Shown one piece after another: positions 21,296 to 32,960 of a stretch of DNA of 64,000 bases (the stretch's first letter is position 1; each line of letters opens with the position of its first letter). The notes beneath the pieces were generated by a model. That model was given only the letters and a program-made list of their open reading frames with translations, was not told the origin of the DNA and did not search any database. Position numbers and translations under genes: made by a program. The DNA is from Desmodus rotundus (lineage: Eukaryota; Chordata; Mammalia; Chiroptera; Phyllostomidae), in the NCBI RefSeq assembly GCF_022682495.2, contig NC_071388.1, positions 179,209,622 to 179,273,621 of the forward strand. Reading direction: 5' to 3'.

Positions 21296-23643
21296 TTTAC
21301 AGTTGACATTTGGAGACACTTGTCCTTCCTCAGTGAGAAAACTAGTGCTTCTTTCTGTCTCTCATAGGAGATTTGCACAGAACGGAAGGGCAGGTGAGGG
21401 TCAGTGGCTGAGAGGCAGACTTTGGGGAGCCCTGCAAGAACACAGTGCGGGGCCTGAGGACAGTTTCTAGGGGACTTCCTTAGGATCCCAAGTGGGAAAC
21501 AAGTTACCTTTTGCTGTAGAGGAATTAGTCACTATGTATACCAATATAAGAAAAGCTACGTCTTCCTGCTTGTATAAGCTGGTTCATTGGGATTTATTGG
21601 ATGTTTGGTTTTTGCAGGCATTAAACAAGCTTTGGGGACATAGAGAAAAAGCTGTGAGCCCTGATTGGAGGAGCTGACCAGCATGAAGGAAGCTTGTCTC
21701 TGGCCAGAGGAGCTAAAAAGACTTGTGAAAGTGAACACTGGTTCACATGTCAGACTAGGGTTTAGAGGAAAAAGAACTAATACACGAAGGACACGGGCAA
21801 AGACTTTGACCAGTCAAAGAGACCTCCCCTCCCTGAGGATCTGAGCTGTACAGCTGCAGGAATTTGCTTCCACAAAAGATGGATTGGGACAACATGGGAA
21901 GTGATGTCCCTTGCTCCCTGGAATGTAAGAAAGATTCACAGGTGTCGGTGGGTGGGAAGAAAGCTGTTACTAATCCCGGAGGAAGAGCTGCTCCGTACAG
22001 AAGGGTGTTTCCTGGGAGGTGATGGAGGTGGGGAGGCGGAATTGCCTTGGCCAAGTGGAGACACCGAGTTGGCCACAGGCCTGAAAGTCCACAGAGATTT
22101 ATAACCCCAACAAGGTATAATTTCACCTATGGGCAACTAGGGTTAGGTAGCAGAACGAAGCAAAGATTCAGATGGAGTTCCGGCAGCTTGTGGGTAGTCT
22201 TGTAGAGCTCAGGAATGCTCCAGTTGTGTCTGGGTCTAATAACATGCAACTTTGCTTCTAAATGTTTTTAGAAAAAAAATAGCTAAAAATGTAATTTATT
22301 TCAAAATAGTCTTATTATTTTATTTGGTTATTGAGACATCAAGCAAATATAGATTGTTTCTGTATACCTGTGGTATTCTCATCCATTTCAACTCACTTGC
22401 AGTTCAGAACATACTCGAATCTCTCCGTATCTACCATGGATCCCAAGGTATTTCTCCCTCCCAGCCCCTCGTGTCTCTTCACTTGGGCCACACCCCACAG
22501 CTTTCTCGGCTCCTAGTCATTGGTCCGTGGGTTCCAATTGCCTGTCATCCTGTTTTAAGATCCTTGTTAGACACTGAGATGAAAGCAAATGAAACAGCCT
22601 AAGATAATGGTATTCAAACCATACAGCTTTTCCATTAATGTATTAATTACTATATCTGGGCTCAGAGTTGGTGGTGATTATATTTTTACTCCTAATTAAA
22701 ATGTATTCAGGGAAAGCGGCGCTGAAAGGATTTTGCCCAATTCGCTCTGGAAGGTTCCCGTTGAAGAGCCCCAGAGGACTTGCTGAATGTTGAACATGCG
22801 AAGCCGGGGTGCCTTGATCAGCAATGTTTGTCCCTTTGCCATTCTACTCCATTGGCATGTCTGCTGATGTCTCTCCAGGCTTCCTCTCAGCCTGTGGGAT
22901 ACGGATGGGGGTCATGTTAAGCAAAATAATCTGTATCTTCCTGCTGCTTGCCCTGCGGTCCCATTTCGATGAAAGCCTCACCCAGGTATTTCTGAGTGTC
23001 CTCCAACACCTTCCTCATATCTCCTCCCGTGCTGGCCCCTCTCCGAGACTCTGTTTTTCGGGAGCAGTGTGTGATTTGGTCACTGCAACAAACGACAGCA
23101 CTGTCACGATAACACACACGGCAGTGGCAGTGTCATCTTTGTATGACTTCCTTCTGAAACAGAACTTAGCCTGAGTGATATAGGCTATAGTATACGTTCA
23201 GGTTTGTTCACCCAAAAGGATTTCAACTAACCTAACAAATAAGTGTTGTACGTTGCAAGGTGCTAGGTGTGTGTATGAATCTCCTAACCTCAGTAATTCA
23301 TTGCATATTTGATATTTTCATTTTAAAATATTAAGAGAAAAGCTTGCTTGCCTCCTTTAGACTTAAAATAACAAAAACAAATTCAGTGTTTTAGGTGTTG
23401 GTAGTATCTGAAGCCAGGTTGAATTTTGTAAGAGGAGGAAAGTAAGACAGCTAAAAATCAAGCTGTTGATGCTCCTAGCTGCATTTCTCAGCTCTCCTCT
23501 TGAAGTTCAGTGAATATTGTTTTCCTTTATGCTACTCAAGGGATTGTAGCACTGTGATGTTACATTGCGTAATTTATTGTTACAAAGCCATTTTATTTAT
23601 ATTTGATCTCTATTCTTTTCCTCTGGAATAGAGAGCCATAGGT
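21296..23643. other. Unique sequence, no gene supported
   Basis: GC content rises at 21860-22080 and 22720-23110. I see no splice-flanked frame that I can defend and no repeat that I recognise. Part of the 21.9-22.1 kb stretch could be an old repeat. Confidence 0.35.
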
Positions 23644-23644
23644 C

Positions 23645-23800
23645 TTACCCTGCTTTTACATGGGAAGGCCCCGAAGCTCAGCGAGGCGCTGAGTGTCCAA
23701 GATTACGCAGCTTCCACGTGGCAAAGTTGAGCTTTGCAGACAGATCTGGCTCCAAGTCGGGCGCTTTCCCTTAAGTGGCCTGTGTATTCAATATCCTGGC
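23645..23800 (-). repeat. MIR fragment, antisense
   Basis: 'TTTTACATGGGAAGGCCCCG' 'AAGCTCAGCGAGGCGCTGAG' and 'CAGATCTGGCTCCAAGTCGG' fit the antisense MIR core. Confidence 0.55.
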
Positions 23801-23904
23801 CTTCTTCCTAGGGGGGCAGAGAGGTCTGACTGTTCTCGACAGGTGATGTGCAAAGGGGAACACACAGTGGTCTCAGGTTCATGGCCCTCTGACTCAGAGA
23901 AAAG

Positions 23905-24110
23905 AAACGAACTTTGAGAGCCTACCGTGTGCCAAGCATCAGACAGCTCCCCTCTAAAGTAGCGACTCTCATCAGTTTTTACAGGTGAATTAGATTCCAA
24001 GAGGTCAAAGTCATTTGCCCAAGGCCTCATCTGGGGAGTTGAGAAGTCAGGGTCTAGACCCAGGTGTTTTTGTCCTTTCTGCTACATCACCGTTGCCTCT
24101 TCCATGTGTT
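23905..24110 (-). repeat. MIR SINE, antisense
   Basis: 'TGAGAGCCTACCGTGTGCCA', 'TTTTTACAGGTGAATTAGAT', 'GTCATTTGCCCAAGGCCTCA', 'GGTCTAGACCCAGGTGTTTT' and 'TGCTACATCACCGTTGCCTC' give a complete antisense MIR. Confidence 0.88.
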
Positions 24111-26128
24111 TAGGTGGAAGTGGACAGTAAAAGGAGGCCGGAAACAGGTCATGTAATGACAGTACTGCCCTGAAGGCGAGAGGAGACGGGAGGGCCTTTC
24201 TGTGTACATGAACCCAGCAAAGGTTAGACCCCACGCTAGCCTGACTCCCGGGGGAGGTCATTTCCTACACTGTGTGGCTTGAATCCTGGAAGACACTTAA
24301 CCTTAAACATATTTCCTCCACCAACATGTTGGAAATCGTAGGTTAAAGTCCTTTTTAAAACTCTAATGCTTCTGCAAGGATAACACACAGTAGGGTTAAT
24401 TTGTTTAACTAGTGATTAGTAGAGGGACCCCATGGCTTTCTGCTGTGCATTTTCTGTCCAGGTCCTCAGGGGCAAATAAACACAGCAGGTGTGAGGGCAG
24501 AGCAGGTGAAGAGGGGACCCCCGGGAGGAAGAGGCGCTGTTGGTCACCAGGGCCCCAGGCCCCTGAGAGCCTGTGGGTGGGACAAATGAAGGAGAGGAGA
24601 GAAGAAAATTGCGGGGGCCCTTTTTTGCATATTTTTGCTTATTTTACCACTTATTCCACAGCCAGCACTATTTACACTTGTTCCCTGCTTTGATTCCCAT
24701 GCAAATTCTAGGTGTTTTCCTTTATCATTAAAAGCAATGGATTGCGTTTCCACAGGCCAGCATTTCAAACATTTGTGAATCTGATTCATTATTTCTCTGC
24801 ATACTGCAAACACTCTCCTCAGCAAAACATTATCACTTGATGAATGACAGCTGATTCCTGACAGTCCGTTTTTGAGAAATTCCAACTTGCAGTCACTTGT
24901 TTCTATTCTTGACCCTGTCACACACTAACTTTTTGTATTGGTGTTTGGCAAAATCTTACTACTGCAGCAACCGTTCCCTAAAATGCTCTTGTCATTAATC
25001 ACAGAGCGGACAGCCCCCGCTCCCCCTGCTGCTTCTGCGACGCTCGTTTTAAGCATGGAGCACTAGGAATAAATAGGGTTCTCAGCCTCTGCCTGCGGCC
25101 TCATTGTCTTCTTCCCGTTTCTTCCTGCGTTGCAGCTGTCGGGCCCCCTCCCCCCAGTCAGGCATACCTGTCATCAGCAGGGTTTCTCTTTCTGAACACG
25201 GCAGGCAGTTTCTTCCTGAGAGGCCAGGTATATGTTTTTGCTTTTTAATTTTCTACTTTTAGGTAGCTCTTAAATCTGCCACCCAGCATCATCTCTCACA
25301 ATGGGATGAGGCCTGGAAATCTCAGCACATGAAAGGCACAAAAGATAAATTAGTGAAGTTAGTCTGTTTGTAATTATGAGACCCAATTTCTTTTCCCCTG
25401 CCTTGGATTTTTTGTCTAGCAAAATGGTGGAAGAGACCACATTTATATTTTGTGTACCGATTTTTCTTTTTGCATAATACGTAGTATTTTTTTTAAGGAA
25501 ATGAGTGTATATAACTATTTTTGTCGCCCTGACTCTACAATGACTAGGTGGTAGACAAGACAGCATGTAGTCATTAGCTCCTTCAAGGTCAGCCTCAGCT
25601 GCAGAGGTCAGCGGTGCCACCCCCTTTCCTGGTCAGCTTGCATGTAGGTACTGAGTCAGGGAGGGGTACAAGTCTCCAGCCGCTCGGACGTGACTAGCAC
25701 ATCTCTGCCCGGGATACTGCCACTCCCCCTGCCAAGATGACCGAGGCTTTGCTCGGCACCCCTCACGGTTTTGTTGATTATTCCTCTGCCCAGTCCTGCA
25801 TCTTTCCCTTTCCCGTCACAGCTGCTGATCGCTGACGAACTTCCTGCATCCCATCTCTGCTCAGCATCTGCTTCCAGAGACCCCAACCTGTGACAGATGC
25901 TATTGATTTTAAATAGGTCTACACTCTTTTGGTTTCTTGGAGTCTCAAAACCAGAGATGCCCAGGCCCCTCTGAGGTCTTCTGGAAGGCTCCGCCTGGGT
26001 CTGGTGAGGCACCAAGGCCAGAGGGGGCGGGCTGAAGCTGGGCAGGGGGCAGGCACTGCGGTCCCAGTCATGGGGTTGGGGGGAGAGTGGCCCTGGCTCC
26101 GATGACTACAGAGGAGTCCTGTGGAGAG
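24111..26128. other. Unique sequence, no gene supported
   Basis: GC-rich patches at 24480-24620 and 25980-26090. The stretch 24700-24920 is well ordered but not recognised. No coding exon is supported. Confidence 0.35.
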
Positions 26129-26129
26129 G

Positions 26130-26358
26130 CACCTTTTGCCTGTGTCCCCACATGACCTATCTCAGTGTGAGGGTATCCCTGGTGTCTTCTCTTCTTATAA
26201 GGACCAGTCGGACTGAAGTAGGGCCAACCCTAATGATTGTATTTTAACTTAACCACCTCTTTGAAGCTACTATCACTAAATACAGTCTCATTCTGAAGTT
26301 GGGGGTTAGGGCTTCAACACGAGTTTTAGAGAGACATGGTTTAGTTCATCACAAGCAG
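26130..26358 (-). mobile_element. MLT1-type LTR fragment, antisense
   Basis: 'CTTCTTATAAGGACCAGTCG', 'GGGCCAACCCTAATGATTGT', 'AAATACAGTCTCATTCTGAA' and 'GGGGGTTAGGGCTTCAACAC' are the antisense 5' half of an MLT1 LTR. Confidence 0.8.
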
Positions 26359-26374
26359 GGCGTTGACCCTTGTG

Positions 26375-26472
26375 GTTCAGTATGATGGGCACGTAGGAGT
26401 TTATTATCTATTTCTTTTGACTCTTGTGTTATGTTTGAACATTTTCATAATGAAGAATTTAAAAAATGCTAA
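26375..26472 (+). mobile_element. Short L1M-like 3' tail
   Basis: 'TTATCTATTTCTTTTGACTC', 'TTGTGTTATGTTTGAACATT' and 'TTCATAATGAAGAATTTAAA' resemble the 3' end of old mammalian L1 elements, with an A-rich end. Confidence 0.45.
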
Positions 26473-26579
26473 AGAAGGGATTTAGTTAACCTGGGAAAAA
26501 TTCTGCCCAAACAAATGTTTCTTTGTATAATTCTTCATGAAAACATTGCATTTGCAATTATTGTCCTTTGTTATATGTT

Positions 26580-26604
26580 ACACACACACACACACACACA
26601 CACA
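26580..26604. repeat. (CA)12 microsatellite
   Basis: An uninterrupted AC/CA run of 25 bp. Confidence 0.95.
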
Positions 26605-26719
26605 GTTGTAACTTTAGGTACTTTATGTTTCTTGAAGCACAATCCTCTGTCCTGTCTAGGACCATATCCCAACTACAACAAGACTGGCTTTGACAATAAT
26701 AATACAAATGTAATTAACA

Positions 26720-26915
26720 TTTGAATAGTGTTTTGAAAAGGGATTGCACATATTTTTCACACATTTCTCCTTTGAGCCCTGGGAGGCAGGCAGTGTAAGT
26801 GGCATTATGTCCGAGGCCAGTCAGGCTGGACTTGCCCCAGGTCACCCAGGGCGGGCTTTGGGCTGCTGGCTGGAGCGCCAGGCCTTCGAATCCCTGCCCC
26901 AGCCACCTCCTGGTG
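26720..26915 (-). repeat. MIR SINE, antisense
   Basis: 'TTTCTCCTTTGAGCCCTGGG', 'AGGCAGGCAGTGTAAGTGGC', 'CTTGCCCCAGGTCACCCAGG' and 'CCAGGCCTTCGAATCCCTGC' match the antisense MIR order. Confidence 0.7.
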
Positions 26916-28476
26916 GATGCATTGCCTTCAGGATGCAACAGGGAGTTACAACCCCCACATTATTTTTCTCTCTCTCTATTGCAAGAAACTGTGGATGAAA
27001 AATGCCACCTCTGGAAATGACCCTTTTAAAATTGCTACCAGTTTTTGTTAAATGTTACTGCCTTCAAATTGGCACTTTAATCCATCAATATCAAAACCTG
27101 CTTTTGTGTTCAGCTCATTGCGTTTAATTTGCAAAGTGCTGAGCCTTAAGTTGTTTCTTTAATCTTTTTTAGAAAGATTGAGTTTATGAAACGGTACGAT
27201 AGGACAATTTTATGCTGTGTAGTATAGTTTGCTTTTTAATGCAACAGGCATTTTTAAGTACTTTTTTTGGGAGTACTGCTTTCTTAGGTCTATTAATTAT
27301 CCTGATATAAACTGAAATATTTTTCATTTCAAGGGATAGCTGGACTGTAAATTAGAAAAATTTTATCCGTGAACTTTTTACCTTCAGATCTTTCCTCTAA
27401 TATACCCTTTCATCATTTCAGTACAGTTTCTATGTACTGTAAAAATTCAGAATGATTTTTTCCCCCCGTGGACCAGACTACCAAGTACCACTTTCTGAAG
27501 TACCATGTACAATAGGTGATCTATTAGAAAAAGCAAAATAAAAACCGTTTTCTCCCTCCTGTGCACTCACTAGCTGGCTATTTATCATCCCGAAAGGAGA
27601 GGCCACCTTGGGTCCTGGAGGCTGAGCCCCCTCCCTGCTCCCTGACCCCATCCTCACTCTCAGCTCTCCTGCCAGAGGGAACAGTTTGAGGGGTTATAGA
27701 TTGTTGAAGTGCGTTAGCCTGGCTTTTCCCAGAGAGAGGTGGGCTTGTGGGTTAGATAAGGCAGAAGTGGACAGATCCACGAGAATCTTCATCTTCAGAG
27801 AATGGGGGTGGGGCGGATGATGGAGCCTGGAAGTTTCCTTGAGGGGCAGCACCACACCGAACTTGTATGCATCGGTCTCAGAAGGGATGGCTGGGCAGTG
27901 ACTGTGACCCTGACGCTAAGTGTGGGGGGCAGCCGCGAAGGGCTCTGTGGCTCAGCCCGTTGAGGAGAGCACCCTGGGAAGTGTCCTGTACGTGTACTCA
28001 GACAGTGGAGCCTGAGGAATAGCGACAGGCAGGGCACAGCACAGCAGTGTCGGGTGTCAGAGGGAATGACACCAGGAAGGACAACCACCATGGGCTCTCG
28101 GGTCCCTGTTCCGTTCATATTGTATTTATTCACTCACTTATTGTCTGTCTCCATCCCCTAGTAAGTTTCTCATTAAATTTGTGTTAAACGTATAATCAAT
28201 GATTCAATGACTTTTTCTGGGAGCTGTTATTTAAAGCTTCTGGAGTCTTACATGATGCCAGGCAGGGCTCCGAAGCACATCTGGTTCCAACTCCCGCTGC
28301 CCTGTGGCTCGTGTTTGCAGCGCCCGCAGCGCCCGCGGCCGCAGGAGGCCCTCTGAGCGGCCCTGGCATTCTTTCCACCGCACCCGTCAGCCCTGGAATT
28401 GTGCAGGACACTGACTGGTGTGCAAGCGAATTTGTTCATGCCTTTTAGGTCCTTCTATCATTTGGGATGCTTTTGG
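26916..28476. other. Unique sequence, no gene supported
   Basis: The interval 27000-27180 is well ordered and may be conserved non-coding DNA, but conservation cannot be judged here. The CpG-dense patch at 28310-28365 is listed separately. Confidence 0.35.
28310..28365. other. Short CpG-dense patch
   Basis: 'GCAGCGCCCGCAGCGCCCGC' 'GGCCGCAGGAGGCCCTCTGA' carries an unusually dense CpG cluster for this AT-rich neighbourhood. It is far below the length of a CpG island. A - strand frame (28196-28411) across it is open, but the protein is not recognised. Confidence 0.6.
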
Positions 28477-28477
28477 C

Positions 28478-28680
28478 TGTGCTCTGGTTTTCTATTGCTG
28501 CTTAACAAAAAACCAAGACTTAGTGTTCTGAAAAAGTTTATTATTGTGTCTCCTGGTTCTCAGTCAGCGGCGCTCAGCTGGGCGTTCTTGCCTTGGACCT
28601 TTCATGTGGTTACAGGAGATGACAGCGCACACGGCACCCTCTTCCTGCCTGGGGGACTGCAGCACAAGGAAACTGATGTG
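28478..28680 (-). mobile_element. Ancient LTR/MaLR-like repeat, antisense (family uncertain)
   Basis: 'TTTTCTATTGCTGCTTAACA', 'ACTTAGTGTTCTGAAAAAGT', 'TTATTATTGTGTCTCCTGGT' and 'TCAGCTGGGCGTTCTTGCCT' follow a common antisense mammalian repeat that resembles MaLR-type LTRs. The exact family is not assigned. Confidence 0.5.
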
Positions 28681-29586
28681 AGAAATAAGATAAATGAATA
28701 AATAATTATCAGAACAAGTAGAAAAATTGGTGTGACGTACTTAACAATTAATTGTAAGGCACTTTACATGTAGTTCAAAGTTCTTTCCATATCTGTTACC
28801 TCATGAAGCATACATTAACTATATTAGGAGTTTTAATTAGACAACTAGACAAATATAGATGGCAGATGGAGGAAGAAAAACATTGACAGAATTGGCTATT
28901 GGGACACAGCCTGGAAGGAAAAGCATGGCGTCTGTGAGCGTGAAAGATGGGAGGAAGGACTCTCCACCCTGAAGACAAAGATTCCAGCCCATGGAAGTGG
29001 ATGGTAAGGGACAATGGTCTGGGAACTAGAGAGCAAGGTGTGCCTGGAAGGTTGTGCGAGGGAGAGTGTTTATGATGCAGAAATGAACTTCAGGAGACTT
29101 ACTACCTGGAGAGAAGTACACACATGTCTTCACATCTGGGAAGCCCTGGCTAAGTCTGACACATTAAGAGCAACACATCTGGCTGCAAACCATGTCTTCA
29201 TATACCCGCCTTTTATCATATCACTAAGTTGGCAAATTTGCTTTTTATTCCAAATGGTACCACCTACTCTCTGTTTGAAAAAAGCCGTTTTTTTTCATTC
29301 ATCAGGAACAGGTCCCTAAACAATATAACAGCATTACAAGTTATTGGTGACTTAGAGGTAAACACTATGCCCAGCACAGGTGGTGATCAAAGTATCACCC
29401 CTCATGGGTCCCACAGAGTTTCTACGACTGAGTACCAGATAAAGTCCCTGTGTTGAGGTGCTTTTGCTACAAAAAATTAAATGTTTGACTATACAGCTCA
29501 GCAAAATGTTCATATTGGGCTAAGGGAACAAGGATTCACATTTCCAGTTGGAAAAGCTCAGTGTGTGAAAAACTTATGTGGCTCTT
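28681..29586. other. Unique sequence
   Basis: No recognised feature. Confidence 0.4.
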
Positions 29587-29712
29587 TCTCATCTATATTC
29601 TCTCTCTCCCACCCCCTCCCTGTCCTCTTCATCTCTCTCTCCTTCTCCCCTCCCTCTCCCCCTTCTTCTCCCTCTCCCTCTGCTCTTCCTCTCCCCCCTC
29701 CTCTAACCCCTG
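29587..29712. repeat. Polypyrimidine tract (CT-rich, about 120 bp)
   Basis: Almost pure C and T on the + strand with irregular CTCC/CCCT units and only a few purines. Such strand-asymmetric tracts can adopt triplex structures. It precedes no recognised exon. Confidence 0.9.
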
Positions 29713-31163
29713 TCTGCTCCGTGTTGTGGAGCAGACATAGGTGAATGTGTGGGAGTTAAGTAGGTGTATGATTGTCTCATGACTGCAGGACCTGCCAGCG
29801 GCCAGGTGTCTTCCCTCCCTGAACAGCCTGGGCTGAATATACTCAAGGAAAATTTTGGAAGTCTCTTTATCTCTCCACCTCTTAAGTTTGACAAGCAGCC
29901 AGCTTCCCTTCCTCTCTGCCCTGCTCCAGGTCCTCTTAGCTCTCCAGAACCAAAAATGCCTGGCAGACTCAACAGACAGCTAGGAGCCACATGGGACTCC
30001 AGCTGCAAAAACGGCCTCTGGAGACCTTCAAGCAGCTTCCCACTTGACAAGTACTTACAGCTCTTCAGGGTCCCAGGCTCCGTGACTAGAATGACTTCAT
30101 CACAAACCACATCCCATCTAAAAACAAGGGTTTAATCCTGTGCCACTAGTCCTTGCACCTCAGGGCAAACATAAGAAAATGATATTTGCATCACATACCT
30201 GAGTTGTGCTATGTGGCATCCCTCTCAGACTGCTATTCAGAAAACCTCACCAGCAAAATAAGAACTCATGAATTTGGGAAACATATGGAGGAACCATGTC
30301 GAAAATACTTGTGTAGCATAATTTCAAATTTTATAAAATTGGAAATAATTGTTTTAAAGTCATTTAAACTTTTCATCACTCTAGAAAACATACATTCATC
30401 AACATCTTGTGGCACACTCACTATCTGTTTATAGATGCTCTGGTTTGATTCTTACACTTTCCCCAGAACTCCCACCCACAGCCCTATGAAGTTCAGGGAA
30501 GGACAAAGAAAGACAATTCATGCCACCCTCAGCCCCCAGGCTGCGCATTGTCCTGAAACCCCCTGTTGCCCATCCCTGGTGTTCTTTGGTGTTTGTCTTT
30601 ATTATAAAGTGTTTACTTTCGGTTCTTCTAATCCTCTAACGATGAGGCCAGCTCAGACACACCCATTGTCCCACTCTCCAGTCTGCATACCACGTTTACC
30701 TCTGCGCTGTCCCTGCCAGGGTGTCAGCCCTCACCTGTCTCTGCTGCCTCGAAAGACCTAGCCTCACTGGATGTGTAGCGAGTGCCAGTGACCATCGAGG
30801 GGGATCGAGCAAGAGAAAGTTCATGTCCATGTGAGTGGGAAGGAATCAGGGGCTCGCTGGGTCCTTTATCTTCTATTTTCTTCCATGATGATAGTGGCAT
30901 TGGATGAAGCCACTGCTCCAGGCTAAGACTACTTCCAGGTCTTTTTCCTCTTTTCCTGCAGCACTTGCTTTTCAAAGTGAGGATGTGGTCCAGATTCTCT
31001 CTTCAGTCACTCATGGCCATTTCTGTTGATGCTGAGCAATAAATAACTCAGTTATTCCCTCTGTCAGCTTTCCCAATGTTCTCTGGCTTTCAGCACGTCT
31101 ACGCTTCTGGTCCAAGTAACTAGAAAGAGATTTTCTCGGCATTCTAGGTCCCCCCTTATTTTT
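29713..31163. other. Unique sequence, no gene supported
   Basis: Open frames of 123-135 codons lie on opposite strands at 29703-30135, but neither has recognisable content or a splice context. Likely intergenic or intronic. Confidence 0.35.
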
Positions 31164-31164
31164 A

Positions 31165-31520
31165 TTTTAAAGTCATGTGCCTACGCTGCTGTTGTTGAGT
31201 CTATCATACTTTCTCACATGGATTATCGCAGTAGTTTTATTTTCAGCTATCTGTGGTTTGGGGCAAGTTTTTCCCTCTGCCTGGACTTTTCTTCCCTTCT
31301 TCAGCATCCTCAGAGACCCAACAATTACTAGAAAAATCACTTCTCATCATTCAAGAGGAAACCCAGATTTCACATCTTCTCCACATGCCTTTCTCAACGT
31401 ACTCCTCAGCCCTGCCCAAATACCCTCACTTCTTCCACCTGGGCAGCATGCTGTTTCCTTTCTCTCTCTTTGGCATTTGGGACAGAGTTCTCTTCTGACG
31501 TGCAGCACTGTAGTTACTTG
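31165..31520 (+). mobile_element. L2 LINE fragment
   Basis: 'CTCTGCCTGGACTTTTCTTC', 'TCTCATCATTCAAGAGGAAA', 'CCCAGATTTCACATCTTCTC' and 'CTTTGGCATTTGGGACAGAG' fit sense L2 upstream of its 3' terminus. The 135-codon open frame here is a chance frame. Confidence 0.6.
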
Positions 31521-31584
31521 GTTTTTGAAAGGCAGCAGGGAGTCCAGGTTTTGGGTGGGATGTAGACTCATTGCTAAGGTTTAA

Positions 31585-31735
31585 ACGATAACTTCATCAT
31601 TTACTGTGACTTTAGGCTTTAGTCTGTTTTTCTGTGTGCTCATCTATTAAAATAGAAGAGTGATGGTAGCTGTATGGAGACGAGGGCCTGGCACACAGTC
31701 AGCACTCAATTCATGTTATCAGTGATGATGATGCT
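31585..31735 (+). repeat. MIR fragment
   Basis: 'CATCATTTACTGTGACTTTA', 'TGCTCATCTATTAAAATAGA' and 'GGGCCTGGCACACAGTCAGC' 'ACTCAATTCATG' follow sense MIR. Confidence 0.7.
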
Positions 31736-31814
31736 GTTAGTCTCCTCCCTGACTGTGAGTGCATCGTGGGCAAGGATATTTCCTCTCTTGTGTCTGTCTG
31801 CAAGGAAACCAATC

Positions 31815-31876
31815 AATACTCTCTTTCTCTTCCTCTCCCTCCTCCTTCCTCTCTCTCCCTCCCTCTTTATTTCTAG
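31815..31876. repeat. CT-rich simple repeat
   Basis: Irregular TCTC/CCTC tract with few purines. Confidence 0.85.
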
Positions 31877-32467
31877 CAGAAACTATTATTGAATAGTTGT
31901 TCTGGGATCAGGTAGCATGTTAAATGCTACTCATATGTCTAAAAAAGAATCCCATTAGAGTGCAAAAAGTACGTTAATAGAGGTGGAAAGCTAGTTTGGT
32001 GCTTTGGGAATTGTCTCTGTGGATGAGATGCCACATGAGCTAAGCAAGTTTTGAAGGACAACTAGAATATAGAGTGAAGTAACTTAGAAAGTCATAATAG
32101 TTTAAGGAACATATTTAAGATGAGGAAATAAAAACATCATAGGCAAATAAAACTTTGTTTTTAATATTTTTGGTCTCTAAAGAAAGCTAACACAGTTGTA
32201 ATTTAAGACCCACTGATTCTGAGTGTGCGATGGAATTCGTTGATTCTAGTTAAGTCTGACTTCAGCAGCCAAAGGATAAAATGGACCTTCTGGTTCTCTT
32301 TCTTTCCCCCTTTTCTTACTTGTACCCATCCTTACTCCCCAGCCTAGCTATCAATGTAATTTATTCAAGTAGTTCTGTGATCTTTAGAAAAGTCAGTCTT
32401 CTTACTTATTTAAAATCTTTATTTCATCTTTATTTTTCACATATTTTAATTTTCTTTCTTGCCCAAG
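31877..32467. other. AT-rich unique sequence
   Basis: No recognised feature. Confidence 0.4.
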
Positions 32468-32524
32468 GATATATTTATTGATTTTAGAGAGAGAGGAAGG
32501 GATACAGAGAGAGAAACATCAACG

Positions 32525-32568
<44 letters not shown>

Positions 32569-32656
32569 CTCCCATTCATGCCCTGACTGAGAATCAAACC
32601 CGCAACATTTTGGTATATGGGATGATGCTCAACCAACTGAGCCATTCAGCCAGGGA
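32468..32656 (-). mobile_element. Ves-type bat SINE with expanded GA tract
   Basis: Read on the - strand, the element begins with a tRNA-like head: 'TGGCTCAGTTGGTTGAGCA', as a Pol III A-box, then a B-box-like 'GGTTTGATTCTCAGTCAGGG'. A conserved middle is followed by the CT-rich spacer, here expanded to (GA)18 on the + strand, and an A-rich tail. This is the architecture of chiropteran Ves SINEs. It is more diverged than the copy at 57.1 kb, and no clean target-site duplication was found. Confidence 0.88.
32529..32564. repeat. (GA)18 microsatellite inside the SINE
   Basis: A perfect 36 bp GA run replaces the normally short CT-rich spacer of the SINE. Confidence 0.95.
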
Positions 32657-32769
32657 CATTTCTCCTATTGTTAATGAGTGGAAATAATTCTTTAAGGAAA
32701 ACCTACTGTAAACTCTTCCTTATATCTTTTGTGTGTGTCCTATAAATAAAAAACGGTAGGTACAGCAAT

Positions 32770-32960
32770 GTCTCTGCCCCGTATAAGCAATTTGATCTTG
32801 GGCGAATGAATCAAACTCTCTGAACCTTGATTTCCTCATTAAAAATTAAGGATAATCATACTTAACTTATAGAATCTGCTCTCTGTAGAAGTGCATCTAC
32901 TCATAAAATTCTTAACATAGTACCTGACTCAAAAGACAAGCAGTTCACGAAAGCTTGAAT
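32770..32960 (+). repeat. MIR SINE
   Basis: 'AAGCAATTTGATCTTGGGCG', 'CTCTCTGAACCTTGATTTCC', 'CTCATTAAAAATTAAGGATA' and 'ATTCTTAACATAGTACCTGA' follow sense MIR. Confidence 0.75.

Noticed and set aside
29703..30135. Opposed 135- and 123-codon frames
   Set aside because: No family, no splice sites in phase, and both strands open equally, as expected by chance in moderate GC.
32529..32564. Regularly spaced repeats as a CRISPR-like array
   Set aside because: A simple dinucleotide run without spacers; no array of repeat-spacer type exists in the window.
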